NCBI GenBank assembly: GCA_003577275.1 | Contig: QEVO01000003.1 | Location: 225,896 to 289,895, forward strand | Length of the DNA stretch: 64,000 bases | Direction of reading: 5' to 3' | DNA from: Pseudomonadota bacterium | Lineage (GTDB): Bacteria > Pseudomonadota > Alphaproteobacteria > Sphingomonadales > Govanellaceae | Shown here: positions 26,662-37,060 of the stretch, piece by piece | How the letters are laid out: each line of letters starts with the position of its first letter | Numbering within the stretch: the first letter of the stretch is position 1 | Notes under the pieces: model-generated | Database searches by the model: none | What the model saw: the letters and a program-made list of their open reading frames with translations, nothing else | Told to the model about the DNA's origin: nothing | Translations under genes and position numbers: made by a program

Positions 26662-28839
26662 GTGGTCAAGGCAGCGGCGGATGATCGGGTGGCGGTTCTC
26701 CTGCCGCTGCCGCTGGCCGGGGCCTTCGACTATGCCGGCGGCGGCTTGGCCATTGCCCCTGGCGATTTTGTTCGGGTGCCGCTGTCGGGCCGCGAGGTGG
26801 TGGGCGTGGTCTGGCCCCGGGCGGCAGGCAAGGCGGTGGCGCCGGCGCGCCTGAAAGCGGTGCGCGCCCGGCTCGATCTGCCGCCGCTCTCCCTTGATAT
26901 GCTGCGCTTTATCGACTGGGTCGCCGCCTATACCCTCACGCCCCCCGGCGCGGTCCTGAAAATGGTGATGAGCGCGCCGGCGGCGTTCGACCCTCTCCCG
27001 GTGCGCCGGGCCTATGTGCGCGGCGGGCCGCCGCCGGCGCGGCTGACGGCGGAGCGCGCCCGGCTTTTGGAGATGCTCCTCGACGATCGGCCGCGCTCGG
27101 TGAGCGAGCTTTGCCGCCTGGCCTATGTCGGCGAGGGGGTGGTGCGCGGGCTGATCGAGGCCGGGACGCTCATGGCGGTCGATGTCCCGGCGGACGCCCC
27201 CTATGACCCGCCCGATCCCCTCCGGCCGGCGCCGGCATTGTCGGCGGATCAGCAGGCGGCGGTCGACGGCATTGCGAAGAATGGCGACGGCTTCGCCCCG
27301 GCGCTTCTCGAAGGGGTCACCGGCTCGGGCAAGACCGAGGTTTATTTCGAGCTCATCGCCCGCCTTTTGAAAAAAGACAGCTCGGCCCAGGCGCTGGTGC
27401 TGCTGCCGGAAATCGCGCTGACCTCGCAGTGGCTGGGGCGCTTCCGCGACCGCTTCGGGGCCTCGCCGGTGCTGTGGCACTCCGACGTTGGCGAGGCGGA
27501 GCGGCGGCGCGCCTGGCGGGCAGTGACGGAGGGTAAGGCGCGGTTGGTGGTGGGGGCGCGCTCGGCGCTGTTTCTGCCCTACCGGAACTTGCAGCTCATT
27601 GTCGTCGACGAGGAGCACGATCAGGCCTTCAAGCAGGAAGAAGGCGTGATCTATCAGGGCCGCGACATGGCGGTGGTGCGCGCCCATCTGGGGCGGTTCC
27701 CGATCATTCTCGCTTCTGCTACGCCATCCCTGGAAACCGTGCACAATGTCAACACCGGCAAATACCGCGCCTTTCTTCTGCCCGACCGCCACGGCGCGGC
27801 GGAATTGCCCGACATCCGCGCCATCGACATGCGCCGCGCGCCGCCGCCGCGCGGCGCGTTTATCTCGCCGCCCTTACGCGACGCCATGGCCGCCACCGTG
27901 GCGGCCGGCGAGCAGGCGCTGCTGTTCCTCAACCGCCGCGGCTATGCGCCGTTGACGCTATGCCGCGCCTGCGGCCATCGTCTGGAGTGCCCCCATTGCT
28001 CGGCGTGGATGGTGGAGCACCGCTACGCCGGACGGCTGGAATGTCACCACTGCGGTCACCTGATGCCGCTTCTTGACGAGTGTCCTTCTTGCGCCGCCAC
28101 CGGCGAGATGACGGCGATCGGCCCCGGCGTCGAACGGGTGGCGGAGGAAGTGGCCGAGCTGTTGCCTGAAGCGCGGTTGTTGGTGCTGTCCAGCGATCAG
28201 GCAACCTCGGCGGCGCGCTTTGCCTCGATGATCGACGACATTGAAAGCCATCGCGTTGATGTGGTGATCGGCACCCAGATCGTCACCAAGGGCTATCACT
28301 TTCCGAAATTGACGCTGGTCGGCGTGGTCGACGCCGATCTCGGGCTGACCGGCGGCGACCTGCGCGCCGCCGAGCGCACCTATCAGCAGCTGTCGCAAGT
28401 GGCTGGCCGCGCCGGGCGCGAATCCTTGAAAGGCTCGGTGCTGGTGCAGACCTACATGCCGGAACACCCGGTGATGGCGGCGCTGGTGAAAGGCGACAAG
28501 GCCGCCTTCGTCGCCGCCGAGCTGGCCGAGCGGCAGACGCAAGGCATGCCGCCGTTCGGCCGTCTGGCCGCCGTCATCGTCTCCGGCGAGGAGGCCGAGG
28601 CGGTGATCCGCATGGCGCGCCGGCTGGGCATGGCGGCGCCCCACGGCAACGGCGTCAGCGTGCTCGGCCCCGCGCCGGCGCCGTTGGCGCTGTTGCGCGG
28701 CCGACACCGCTGGCGGCTCCTTCTCAAGGCGACGCGCGGCGCGGACGTGCAGCAAACCTTGCGGGCGTGGCTTGCCCGCGCCGGCGGCGTCAAGGGCGTG
28801 CGAGTGCAGGTGGATGTCGATCCTTATGGTTTTTTATAG
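26662..28839 (+). CDS. priA: Primosomal protein N' (PriA helicase)
   Basis: A 725-residue 3'-5' DNA helicase that reloads the replisome at stalled forks. The N-terminal DNA-binding part is followed by Walker [13 protein letters not shown], the DEAH-type [14 protein letters not shown], and the zinc-binding insert with paired cysteines ([22 protein letters not shown]). The C-terminal helicase motifs include [15 protein letters not shown] and [12 protein letters not shown]. The GTG at 26662 follows GGGGAG by eight bases; the frame is open to a TTG at 26614 without support. In several alphaproteobacteria I recall priA next to atpH; here 11.8 kb separates them. Confidence 0.95.
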   Translation: MVKAAADDRVAVLLPLPLAGAFDYAGGGLAIAPGDFVRVPLSGREVVGVVWPRAAGKAVAPARLKAVRARLDLPPLSLDMLRFIDWVAAYTLTPPGAVLKMVMSAPAAFDPLPVRRAYVRGGPPPARLTAERARLLEMLLDDRPRSVSELCRLAYVGEGVVRGLIEAGTLMAVDVPADAPYDPPDPLRPAPALSADQQAAVDGIAKNGDGFAPALLEGVTGSGKTEVYFELIARLLKKDSSAQALVLLPEIALTSQWLGRFRDRFGASPVLWHSDVGEAERRRAWRAVTEGKARLVVGARSALFLPYRNLQLIVVDEEHDQAFKQEEGVIYQGRDMAVVRAHLGRFPIILASATPSLETVHNVNTGKYRAFLLPDRHGAAELPDIRAIDMRRAPPPRGAFISPPLRDAMAATVAAGEQALLFLNRRGYAPLTLCRACGHRLECPHCSAWMVEHRYAGRLECHHCGHLMPLLDECPSCAATGEMTAIGPGVERVAEEVAELLPEARLLVLSSDQATSAARFASMIDDIESHRVDVVIGTQIVTKGYHFPKLTLVGVVDADLGLTGGDLRAAERTYQQLSQVAGRAGRESLKGSVLVQTYMPEHPVMAALVKGDKAAFVAAELAERQTQGMPPFGRLAAVIVSGEEAEAVIRMARRLGMAAPHGNGVSVLGPAPAPLALLRGRHRWRLLLKATRGADVQQTLRAWLARAGGVKGVRVQVDVDPYGFL

Positions 28840-28944
28840 GGTACACGGAGCAATCCAGAAACTTCCTGCAATACTTACCATCTCTGGATCGCTTCGGCGT
28901 TTCACGCCTCGCGATTGACAATTCCACTTGAATCGGGAATGCCC

Positions 28945-29613
28945 TTAAACGCCTTTTTCCGAATCCTCGTCCGTGATCTCGACGACCTCGACGCTGGAAG
29001 AAGTATCCTCCGGCGTTCCATAGAAGTAATCGAAGATTTTATTCAACGCGCCATTCAAGAGCGGCTCAAAAATCAGCATGGCGATGCCGTAGGTAAAGGC
29101 GATGCCAAGATCGCGAAACAGGAAAGTGAAAGGGCCGCCCAAACAATTTTTTTCGATATCCTCGAAGGTGATGGATTGATTTGAGGTGGTAAGGTTTTTC
29201 ATTTCCTCCTGTCCGCCGAGGCAATAGCTTTGAATACTGAAGCCATTGGTCAGCGCCATGACGATGGTGCTGCTGGACATGGCGATGATGCGGATGAACG
29301 TATTGCGGGCCGTGCCCCAGAGATAGGGACGATCTTCATCCAGTGGATTGGGCTCGTTGCCATAGGCGAGCGCGAAGGCGGCCTTGACGCCATCGCCCTT
29401 CGGCGTCAGCTTGATGGTTCCTTTCAGACATGTGCGGATGCTTGTCCGCATGCCATACATGATGGGACCGACGAGGGCCGAGGTGATGGCGCTCATCGTC
29501 TGCTGGCTAGCGAAGGTGGTGTCGCGCAGCAGCGCCAAGGTGGTGCCGGAGAGCGCTGCCCGGATGGTCCAAGAGACCGGCAGGAGGCCATATTTCGTCG
29601 CCGCTTCAAAACA
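28945..29613 (-). CDS. Unknown membrane protein, 3' part of a frameshifted gene
   Basis: The reading frame is open from the A9 run at 29614-29622 to the stop at 28945 and continues the protein started at 30079 if one A is skipped. From the junction it reads CFEAATKYGLLPVSWTIRAA, then GTTLALLRDTTFASQQT. There are hydrophobic stretches near ITSALVGPIMYG, FIRIIAMSSSTIVMAL and LGIAFTYGIAMLIFEPLL, and an acidic tail (VEVVEITDEDSEK). The only start of its own is a TTG at 29538 inside the conserved-looking part, so independent translation is unlikely. No family recognised. It lies at the left end of the accessory block after priA. Confidence 0.5.
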   Translation of the reverse strand, partial: CFEAATKYGLLPVSWTIRAALSGTTLALLRDTTFASQQTMSAITSALVGPIMYGMRTSIRTCLKGTIKLTPKGDGVKAAFALAYGNEPNPLDEDRPYLWGTARNTFIRIIAMSSSTIVMALTNGFSIQSYCLGGQEEMKNLTTSNQSITFEDIEKNCLGGPFTFLFRDLGIAFTYGIAMLIFEPLLNGALNKIFDYFYGTPEDTSSSVEVVEITDEDSEKGV

Positions 29614-30079
29614 TTTTTTTTTGTTCCTCGGGAACCTCGTCCTTGGGCGGATTCAACAGGCTCTTGAAAAAGATGGTGGCGTTTTGGAACCCGAGCACCG
29701 CCACCAGATTGGCGAGGAAACTGGAGATAATGATATTGACGCCGAAAAAGCGGATGATCAGCCCGTTGGCGACCATGGTCGCGCCATACGAGCTGATGTA
29801 AATCAGCGTATCTGCGCCCAACGACCGCCAGTGCGCGGCGCAGCGCACCGCTTCCGTCAAGCTGTCATCATGGTCCACGCCGGCGTCATTGGCGATGCGC
29901 CTGGCGACTTCTTCCGAATTCTCTGAAGGGTGGCCCGAGTCGCTATAGGTAAGGGTATTGTTGTTGAGGTTCTCGTCGTCAACGGAGGATGACGGCGAGC
30001 CCTTGACCGGAATGTGGATAATGACCGGTTGGTCTTTTCCGGGAATATTCTGCGGTTGTGATTTTTCATCTTCAATCAT
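29606..30079 (-). CDS. Unknown membrane protein, 5' part of a frameshifted gene
   Basis: 157 residues as read. A polar N-terminus rich in Asn, Ser and Asp (about 85 residues) precedes membrane segments LIYISSYGATMVANGLII and NIIISSFLANLVAVLGF. The reading ends at EEQKKMF immediately after the A9 run, and the next frame is open for a further 220 codons. Either the gene is one protein of roughly 378 residues with a sequencing or real indel in the homopolymer, or expression uses slippage there. Composition is less GC-rich and more polar than neighbouring genes. Function unknown. Confidence 0.5.
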   Translation of the reverse strand: MIEDEKSQPQNIPGKDQPVIIHIPVKGSPSSSVDDENLNNNTLTYSDSGHPSENSEEVARRIANDAGVDHDDSLTEAVRCAAHWRSLGADTLIYISSYGATMVANGLIIRFFGVNIIISSFLANLVAVLGFQNATIFFKSLLNPPKDEVPEEQKKMF

Positions 30080-30286
30080 GGAATGTGGCCTTGCGATGAT
30101 TAGGGCCTTAACTTCAAGACCCTATAGGTTGCGTTGCCTTCAGGACGGGGCCGATGAGGTATCGTGACGTCGCCGCGGCGCATGGCTTTCAATATCGACG
30201 GCGGCGATAATCCATGTAAAATAGAATGCGTCTGGCTCGGCGATCTTGAATGTTCGGAAGACCGCGGCCGGCCAAGCGGGGAAGGG

Positions 30287-33031
30287 ATGGCGACGAGGAT
30301 TCCGGCAAAGACATCTGATGCGGCCGCCGGGCAATCGCCGGCTCAGGCGATCATGGTGACGCGCCTGGCACCGGCGATGCAGCGCGCCAAGTTGGTGGAG
30401 CGGGATAGCCTTCTTCGGGCGCTTGATGGGGCGGCCTCGGCGCGCCTGATCAAACTGGAAGCGGCGGCCGGATACGGCAAGACGACCTTACTCACGCAAT
30501 GGCGCGACAGGCTTATGGCCGGCGGCGTTAAGGCGGCGTGGCTGTCTTTGGATGAGGAGGACGATAGTGCCGGCGCCTTGGTTGCCAATCTCGGCTATGC
30601 TTTTCAGCGCGCCGGCGTCGCCGTACCGGAGGAAGTAACCGCCGCCTCCGCGCCCAATGAGTCGGACGCCCGTCATCGGCTGCAACGGCTGCTTAACGCC
30701 CTTGCCGATTATGGGCAGCCGCTGGCGCTCATTCTCGATGAATTCGAACGGCTGTCGCCGCCCGTCGTGCAAGCCGTTATTGCGCCCTTGATCAAGTGGG
30801 CGCCGGACAATCTGGTGACGGCCATCGGCAGCCGCGAACGCCTGTCGCTGCCGGTAGCCGCGTTGCGCGCCCGGGGGCTGGTGTTTGAACTGAAAGCGGC
30901 GGATCTTCGCTTCCGGGCGGATGAAATCGGGCGGCTTTTTGACTGCCGGTTAAGCCGCGCCGACCTTTCTTCCGTTGAAGCCAATACCGAAGGCTGGCCG
31001 GTGGCGGTGCAGTTGCTTCGCAGCTGGTGGGAAAACAATAAGCACCAGCATCAGGCCCTTTCAGGATTGCAGAGCGCCACCTCGGACATAGCGGAGTACC
31101 TGTCGGAGCAAGTACTGTCATTCGTCCCCGAGAAATTGCGTCAGCACCTGCGCGAGGTCTCGGTTCTTGATACGCTCAGCGAAGGCGCCATTGAATTTAT
31201 TACCGGCCGCAATGGCCTGTTGGCGCAAATTCTCGCCGTCGATATTCTCCGACCGTTTCTGACCGGCGTTGATCAGGACGTCGGACTTTATCGGCTGCAT
31301 CCCATCTTGCAGACGGTGCTTGCCGGTGAGTTTAACCTGCTGCCTGTCGACCGGCGCCTTGCGTTGCAAAGGTCGGCGGCGCAGTGGTACGCCAGGGGCG
31401 GCCAGCTTACGCGCGCCGTCCGCTGCGCCCTTGACGCCGGCGACGGCGATCTGGCCGGCGTCATCATCGAAAATGCCGGCGGCGTACAGATCTGGATCCG
31501 TCAGGGCATGTCCCGCACCAAGGCTGTGGATGCTTATTTAAGCGAGCCTCTGCTCGATCGTTTTCCCCGCCTACGCCTGCTGCATGCCCTGGTGCTGGCC
31601 AAGGAAGGGCGGTTGAGCGTGGCGCGGCAGAATTTTGAGAAGGCGCGCGATGCTACCGGCGATTTCACCACACTGGCCGGCGGCGGCAATCTTATCGCCT
31701 TGCGTCAGGATAGTCTCGTCGTCGAGTCGACACTATTGGTCAATGAGTGTCAGCCGCCGGGGGATGCTTATCTGGCCGCTTTCGAGGATACTCTGCGCGG
31801 CGTTGCCGGCGACGATCATATCTACCAGGGGTACTGGCGGACGTTTCTTTGCATTTCCCGCCATCAGCGCGGGCTGTTCGACAAAGCGTCGGAGGCCGCG
31901 CACGAGGCGATCGATCATTATCGGCAGTTCCACTTGCCGCATGGCGAGTTTTTCAACCATCTCCATTTGGGCACCATCAACTTCGCCCAAGGGCTGCCGA
32001 CGGCGGCAGAGGCGGCGTATAACCGGGCGCGGCACATGGCCGCCACTCAGTTCCCGGACGATCAAACGAAAGCAACCCTGATTAACGCCTTGCAGGCCGA
32101 GCTTGCCTACGAACAAAACCTGATCCCAAAGGCCCAGCGGCGGGCCCAGTTGGCGATATCGCGCACGCGCAAATCGGAAGCGTGGTATGACATCTATGCC
32201 GCCGAATTCATCACCGCCATCATGATTGCCTTGGAGCAAGAAGGGTTTGACGCTGCGGCCGCGGTTATCGACACTGCGCGGCTGGAAGCCTCGGCGCGCC
32301 AGGCGCGCGGCCTGATGCCGCTTCTGGATGCAACGCGCGCCTCCTGTCTGGCGCTCAGCGGCATGATTGCGCAAGCTGCCGACGTCTTGCGCTATTCCCC
32401 GTTCGATTTGGCGGAGCTGACCGAATGGCAGGCGGAACGCACGTGGCGCGAGCGGGAGGCCATCATGGTCGCTTACATCCGCGTCGCCGCCCGTGATCTG
32501 TCATTTCATATTCCCGTGGAACGCCTGGAGCAATCCTTGCGCCGCCTGTGGGCGCTGCGGCATGTGCGGTCGGCCATCCGCATTTCCGCCGCCATGGCCG
32601 TCTATTACGCTGCTCATGGCGATGTTATGATGGCGTATCAGCATCTTAGCGCCGCCGTGCGGGCCTCGACGACCACCGGATATGTGCGCGCCTTTCATGA
32701 AGAGGCGGCGCTATTTCGCCCGCTGTTGGCTGAATGGCTGGCCGAAGCGGCGTCGGCCTCGGAGCGGGAAGTCAAGCACCATGCCAAAGCCGTGCTGGCG
32801 TCGCTGTCGCTGACGCACGCCGATGACGTCCATCGCCCGGCGCTGACGGCGCGGGAGGTGGATATGCTGCGGCAGCTCAACAGCGGTCAATCGGATAAGG
32901 AAATCGCGCGGGCGTTGGATTTAAGCCAGAACACCGTCAAGTTCCACTTAAAGAACCTATACCTCAAGCTGCATGCGGCAAATCGTCTGGAAGCAGTGCA
33001 AAAGGGCCGCGACCTGGGACTGATTAGCTGA
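30287..33031 (+). CDS. Large LuxR-family regulator with MalT-like ATPase domain
   Basis: A regulator of about 914 residues. The N-terminal STAND-type ATPase has Walker A AAAGYGKTTLLTQW, followed by ALILDEFERL as Walker B. A long helical TPR-like sensor follows, and the C-terminal LuxR HTH is LTAREVDMLRQLNSG through SDKEIARALDLSQNTVKFHL. MalT-type proteins oligomerise on an inducer and ATP and activate transcription from tandem DNA repeats. ATG at 30287 is chosen (GGGAAGGG just upstream); the frame is open to a GTG at 30164. It is immediately upstream of the hydantoinase and receptor genes, and tandem repeats lie between them, so it is the likely activator of this block (inference). Confidence 0.88.
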   Translation: MATRIPAKTSDAAAGQSPAQAIMVTRLAPAMQRAKLVERDSLLRALDGAASARLIKLEAAAGYGKTTLLTQWRDRLMAGGVKAAWLSLDEEDDSAGALVANLGYAFQRAGVAVPEEVTAASAPNESDARHRLQRLLNALADYGQPLALILDEFERLSPPVVQAVIAPLIKWAPDNLVTAIGSRERLSLPVAALRARGLVFELKAADLRFRADEIGRLFDCRLSRADLSSVEANTEGWPVAVQLLRSWWENNKHQHQALSGLQSATSDIAEYLSEQVLSFVPEKLRQHLREVSVLDTLSEGAIEFITGRNGLLAQILAVDILRPFLTGVDQDVGLYRLHPILQTVLAGEFNLLPVDRRLALQRSAAQWYARGGQLTRAVRCALDAGDGDLAGVIIENAGGVQIWIRQGMSRTKAVDAYLSEPLLDRFPRLRLLHALVLAKEGRLSVARQNFEKARDATGDFTTLAGGGNLIALRQDSLVVESTLLVNECQPPGDAYLAAFEDTLRGVAGDDHIYQGYWRTFLCISRHQRGLFDKASEAAHEAIDHYRQFHLPHGEFFNHLHLGTINFAQGLPTAAEAAYNRARHMAATQFPDDQTKATLINALQAELAYEQNLIPKAQRRAQLAISRTRKSEAWYDIYAAEFITAIMIALEQEGFDAAAAVIDTARLEASARQARGLMPLLDATRASCLALSGMIAQAADVLRYSPFDLAELTEWQAERTWREREAIMVAYIRVAARDLSFHIPVERLEQSLRRLWALRHVRSAIRISAAMAVYYAAHGDVMMAYQHLSAAVRASTTTGYVRAFHEEAALFRPLLAEWLAEAASASEREVKHHAKAVLASLSLTHADDVHRPALTAREVDMLRQLNSGQSDKEIARALDLSQNTVKFHLKNLYLKLHAANRLEAVQKGRDLGLIS

Positions 33032-33054
33032 AAAAACCCACTCATCGGGGTAGG

Positions 33055-33088
33055 TAGCCGCCCCACCCGTTTATAGCCCGCTCCACCC
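33055..33088. promoter_or_regulatory. Tandem 14-15 bp repeats, possible binding sites for the MalT-like regulator
   Basis: TAGCCGCCCCACCC (33055-33068) and TAGCCCGCTCCACCC (33074-33088) end exactly 20 bp apart, two turns of the helix. Read on the minus strand they give GGGTGGGGCGGCTA and GGGTGGAGCGGGCTA, reminiscent of the G-rich decamers bound by MalT. They lie between the regulator gene and the hydantoinase gene. Confidence 0.4.
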
Positions 33089-33193
33089 CTTAGCATCTTT
33101 ATCCTACCTCTCGCCAATGTTGCGCCGTCGCGGCGATGGGATGAGCCTGTTCGTCATTCGTCGCTACCGCGACTTGTGAACAGGGAAGTCAGT

Positions 33194-34783
33194 ATGCGCA
33201 TTGGCATCGACGTTGGCGGCACCAATACCGATGCCGTTCTGTTGGAAGGACGCCGGGTGCGCGCCTGGCGCAAGGCGCCCACCACCGCAGACGTCAGTCA
33301 CGGCATCATTGACGCCATCACCGACGTTTTGGGTCAGGCGCAAGCTTCGCCCGGCGATATCGACTGCGTGATGATCGGCACCACGCAATTCACCAACGCC
33401 ATCGTCGAACGCCGCCATCTCCTCAAGGTCGGGATCATCCGCATCGCCCTGCCGGCGACGCGGGGGCTGCGGCCGCTGGTCGATTGGCCGGCGGACATCA
33501 AGGCGGCGGTTCATGGCGAAACTTATCTCATCGCCGGTGGCTATCAGTATGACGGTCGGATCAACAGCGCTCTTGACATTGACGCCCTTAAGGAAGCCGC
33601 GCGCGACATCAAGCGGCGGGGCTTGACCAGCGTCGCCGTCACCGCCCTGTTCTCGCCGGTCAATCAGAAAATGGAGAGCATTGCCGAGGAGATTCTGCGC
33701 GACATAGTCCCCGACGTGCGCGTCACGTTATCCCACGAAATCGGCCGCATCGGCCTTCTGGAGCGAGAAAACGCCGCGGTGATGAACGCCAGTCTCGCCG
33801 ATCTCTCGGCTTCGATCGTTAACTCTTTCCGCCGCGCCCTGCACAATCTTGGCATTGCCGCGCCGTTCTATATCAGCCAGAACGACGGCACGCTGATGAG
33901 CGCCGAATTCGTCGAGAAGTATCCGGTGCTGACGTTTGCCTCCGGTCCCACCAACAGCATGCGCGGCGCGGCCTATCTTTCTCATCTGAGCGATGCCCTG
34001 GTGGCCGATATCGGCGGCACCACCACCGATATCGGCATGCTAGTGCACGGCTTCCCGCGGGAATCGTCGGTGACCGTGGATATCGGCGGCGTGCGCACCA
34101 ATTTCCGCATGCCCGACGTGCTGGCGATCGGCCTGGGCGGCGGCAGCTTGGTGATGCAGGGTGAAAAGTTGGCGATCGGCCCGCAATCGGTGGGCTACCG
34201 TATCCGCGACAAGGCGCTGGTGTTCGGCGGCGATACCTTGACCGCCACCGATATCGCGGTGGCGGCCGGCTACGCCGACATCGGCGACCGCGCCCGGGTG
34301 GCGCATCTGCCGTCAAAGATGGTGAACGAAGCTATTGATCTTATTCACCGCAAGGTGGCCGAAGGCGTCGACCGTATGAAGACCTCTCAGCGTGAAGCGC
34401 CGCTCATTCTGGTCGGCGGCGGCGCCATTTTGATCAATCGACCCATTCCCGGCACGTCAAAACTGATCGTTCCCGATTTTGCCTCGGTGGCCAACGCCAT
34501 CGGCGCCGCCATCGCGCAAGTGGGCGGCGAGATCGATCGGGTGTTTTCTTACGCCAAGACAGGCCGCGAAGCGGCGCTGGCGGAAGCGCGCGCCATCGCG
34601 CGCCAGGCGGCGGTGGCGGCGGGCGCAGTGCCGGAGACAGTCCAGATACTCGAGTCTGAAGAAATTCCGCTTGCCTACGTTCCAGGAGGAGCGGTGCGGG
34701 TGCGGGTGCGGGCGGCGGGAGACCTCGCCATCGCCAAGCGCCCGCCGTCGCCAACCACTGGGACCGTTGCAAGTTCGGGATAA
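33194..34783 (+). CDS. Hydantoinase/oxoprolinase family protein
   Basis: A 529-residue member of the HyuA/oxoprolinase family, ATP-dependent enzymes that open hydantoin, 5-oxoproline or related cyclic amides. The N-terminal ASKHA-like start RIGIDVGGTNTDAVLLEG is followed by MIGTTQFTNAIVER, SHEIGRIGLLERENAAVMNA, FASGPTNSMRGAAYL and VADIGGTTTDIGML. It is the short form of the family; full HyuA proteins are near 690 residues. The ATG at 33194 follows GGGAAG. It is 31 bp upstream of the second TonB-dependent receptor and probably co-transcribed with it, which suggests that the receptor imports the substrate or a precursor. Confidence 0.9.
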   Translation: MRIGIDVGGTNTDAVLLEGRRVRAWRKAPTTADVSHGIIDAITDVLGQAQASPGDIDCVMIGTTQFTNAIVERRHLLKVGIIRIALPATRGLRPLVDWPADIKAAVHGETYLIAGGYQYDGRINSALDIDALKEAARDIKRRGLTSVAVTALFSPVNQKMESIAEEILRDIVPDVRVTLSHEIGRIGLLERENAAVMNASLADLSASIVNSFRRALHNLGIAAPFYISQNDGTLMSAEFVEKYPVLTFASGPTNSMRGAAYLSHLSDALVADIGGTTTDIGMLVHGFPRESSVTVDIGGVRTNFRMPDVLAIGLGGGSLVMQGEKLAIGPQSVGYRIRDKALVFGGDTLTATDIAVAAGYADIGDRARVAHLPSKMVNEAIDLIHRKVAEGVDRMKTSQREAPLILVGGGAILINRPIPGTSKLIVPDFASVANAIGAAIAQVGGEIDRVFSYAKTGREAALAEARAIARQAAVAAGAVPETVQILESEEIPLAYVPGGAVRVRVRAAGDLAIAKRPPSPTTGTVASSG

Positions 34784-34814
34784 AGCACGGATCATCATCA
34801 TTGGGAGAGAACAG

Positions 34815-36932
34815 ATGACGACACTAAGAACTATTGGAACCTGGGGGAGCCTTCTCGCCTCGACGATCCTGGCCGCCGGTGCCATGGTGACGACGCCTAC
34901 ATTTGCCGCCGAGCCGGAGGCTGCGGACATGAAGATGGACGAAGTTGTCGTCAGCGGCCGCAAGCGGGACGAAAAACTGCAGGAGATACCGGAATCGGTC
35001 AGCGTTTTCTCCAACCTTCAGCTTGAAACGGCCAATGTGGAATCCATGCGGAACTTCATTGACCTGGTGCCCAACATGATCATCCGGGAGACGTTCCGGT
35101 CCAACGAAAGCTTCCTCACCATGCGTGGCATCGCCAGCGCGCAGGGCGCGCTGCCGCCGGTCGCCATCGTGATCGACGGCGTGCAAGTGGGATCGAACGA
35201 CTTTTTGAACCAGGATCTGCTGGACATTGAGCGTGTCGAAGTGCTACGCGGCCCGCAAGGCGCGCTTTACGGCCAAGGCGCCATCGCCGGCGCCATCAAT
35301 ATCGTCACCAAGGCGCCGACCAACGACCTTGAGGCCATGATCAAGGGCAGCTATGGTAAGGCGGACACCTACCGCTTGGCCGGCAGCGTGTCCGGCCCCC
35401 TTGTCGAAGATATGCTGTTTGCCCGCGTCTCGGGGTATTACAAACACTCCGATGGGTTGATCAAGAATAGATTCGGCGAACATATCAGCTTCGAGGAAGA
35501 GTATTCCGTTCGTGGCCGCCTGCTGTACCAGGGTGAGCGGCTGACCGCCGCCATCCGCGCATCTTACACCGATGGCGACGGCAGTTGCTGTATTCAGGAC
35601 AAGATCCCCTTCGACCAGGACATATTCAATCAAACAGGCAGGGTGGTTCTGATCGGTATCGACGATGTGACGAATCCCGGCGCCGACAGCAACGTCATCG
35701 GCAAGGATGATACCACATTCAAGGATGTATCCTTGAAGTTGGATTATGAATTCGACGGCGTCACCATCACCTCCATTACCGGCTATGCCGATGTTCTCCA
35801 GTCCATCTACGCGGACCTGGACTTTACCGCGGTCGCCAACCAGATCCAGGATATCGACTTTGACTCGGAAGTGTTCAATCAGGAAATTCGGCTGACCTCT
35901 TCTGGCGACTCGCGCTTTCGGTGGATAGCCGGCGGCTTCTACCAGGATCGCAAGGAAGTGCTGGACGTGAGGATTCGCAATGACGCGCTGCCCACCAAAC
36001 CCGTGGCGTTTGGCTTTGTGCAAACCAAGAACAGCGAGTTATGGGCCTTGTTCGGACAGGCCGATTACGACGTCACCGAAAAGTTGACCCTAACCGGCGC
36101 GCTTCGCTATGACCACGACAAGCAGGATTCGCATAATACCAGCCTGGCGAATCCTTTTGCCGAAGCCACCTTCGATCAGCTGCAACCAAAAGTTCAGCTG
36201 TCTTACAAGTGGACGGATGATGTCATGAGCTATGCCACCTGGTCCAAGGGCTTCCGGACCGGCGGCTTTTCCCAGACGACCAAATTCGACAATGAAATAG
36301 CCACCAACTATGAAATCGGCATGAAGACCACGGTGCTCGACGGCCTGATGACCATCAACGCGGCCGCCTTCCATATCGACTATGCTAATCAACAATTGTC
36401 GTTCGTCGTTCTTGATCCCAACGATCCTACCAAAACGCTGCGCGGCGTGCTCAATATCCCGGCCACGGATATTGAAGGGCTGGAGCTGGAAGTTGCAGCG
36501 CATCCCCTTGACGGATTGGACATCTCCGTCGGCGTCGGGGTGACCAATACTTCCATTGCGGCCGTCGACACGACCAGTCCGTTCGCCAGTCCGGAAGCCA
36601 TCGGCAAAACCTCGCCGCTGGCGCCGCCTTTCACCTTCAGCGGCACTGTCTCCTATCGGCACCCGGTAGCCAATGCCTTGGACCTTGCGTGGTATGGCAA
36701 CTATCGCCGGCGCGGCGGCTTCTACTTCGATCTGAACAATACCATCAAAACCGGCACCAAGGACTTCATCGACGGCAAGGTTTCATTGGAAGGAGAAAAT
36801 TGGTCCGTGGGCGTATGGGGCAAGAACCTGACCAACTCGCGCCACGCCACCAACGTTTCCATCACCGGCTCACGCTTGCGGGTGCCCAATGATCCCCGCA
36901 GCTACGGCGTCGAGGCGACGTTCCGGTTCTAA
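34815..36932 (+). CDS. TonB-dependent outer-membrane receptor
   Basis: A 705-residue receptor. The signal peptide ends at TPTFAAEPE; the TonB-box-like start is MDEVVVSGRKRDEKLQEIPE; the plug has TMRGIASAQGALPP, VEVLRGPQGALYGQGAIAGA and INIVTKAP. The barrel includes YATWSKGFRTGGFSQT and ends with the aromatic signature YGVEATFRF, the outer-membrane insertion signal. ATG at 34815 follows GGGAGAG. It is related to the receptor at 11998 but clearly different (shorter, different loops). Located after the hydantoinase gene and closed by a strong terminator. The ligand is unknown; by context it may be a cyclic amide or a larger conjugate. Confidence 0.93.
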   Translation: MTTLRTIGTWGSLLASTILAAGAMVTTPTFAAEPEAADMKMDEVVVSGRKRDEKLQEIPESVSVFSNLQLETANVESMRNFIDLVPNMIIRETFRSNESFLTMRGIASAQGALPPVAIVIDGVQVGSNDFLNQDLLDIERVEVLRGPQGALYGQGAIAGAINIVTKAPTNDLEAMIKGSYGKADTYRLAGSVSGPLVEDMLFARVSGYYKHSDGLIKNRFGEHISFEEEYSVRGRLLYQGERLTAAIRASYTDGDGSCCIQDKIPFDQDIFNQTGRVVLIGIDDVTNPGADSNVIGKDDTTFKDVSLKLDYEFDGVTITSITGYADVLQSIYADLDFTAVANQIQDIDFDSEVFNQEIRLTSSGDSRFRWIAGGFYQDRKEVLDVRIRNDALPTKPVAFGFVQTKNSELWALFGQADYDVTEKLTLTGALRYDHDKQDSHNTSLANPFAEATFDQLQPKVQLSYKWTDDVMSYATWSKGFRTGGFSQTTKFDNEIATNYEIGMKTTVLDGLMTINAAAFHIDYANQQLSFVVLDPNDPTKTLRGVLNIPATDIEGLELEVAAHPLDGLDISVGVGVTNTSIAAVDTTSPFASPEAIGKTSPLAPPFTFSGTVSYRHPVANALDLAWYGNYRRRGGFYFDLNNTIKTGTKDFIDGKVSLEGENWSVGVWGKNLTNSRHATNVSITGSRLRVPNDPRSYGVEATFRF

Positions 36933-36948
36933 TCGATGATCTGCCATG

Positions 36949-36993
36949 GGGCGCGCTGGCTTGGCTGTGGCTATCTCAGCGCGCCCATTTTTT
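36949..36993 (+). terminator. Rho-independent terminator after the second TonB receptor
   Basis: A 10-bp perfect stem GGGCGCGCTG (36949-36958) and CAGCGCGCCC (36977-36986), 18-nt loop, followed by six T residues. It ends the hydantoinase-receptor transcript, so the permease gene downstream needs its own promoter. Confidence 0.8.
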
Positions 36994-37060
36994 ATCAAGT
37001 GAATTGCCTGCTATGCTGTCAGTCCGTTCGGCGCTGAACGCTAAAACCTAAGAGGCGGTC

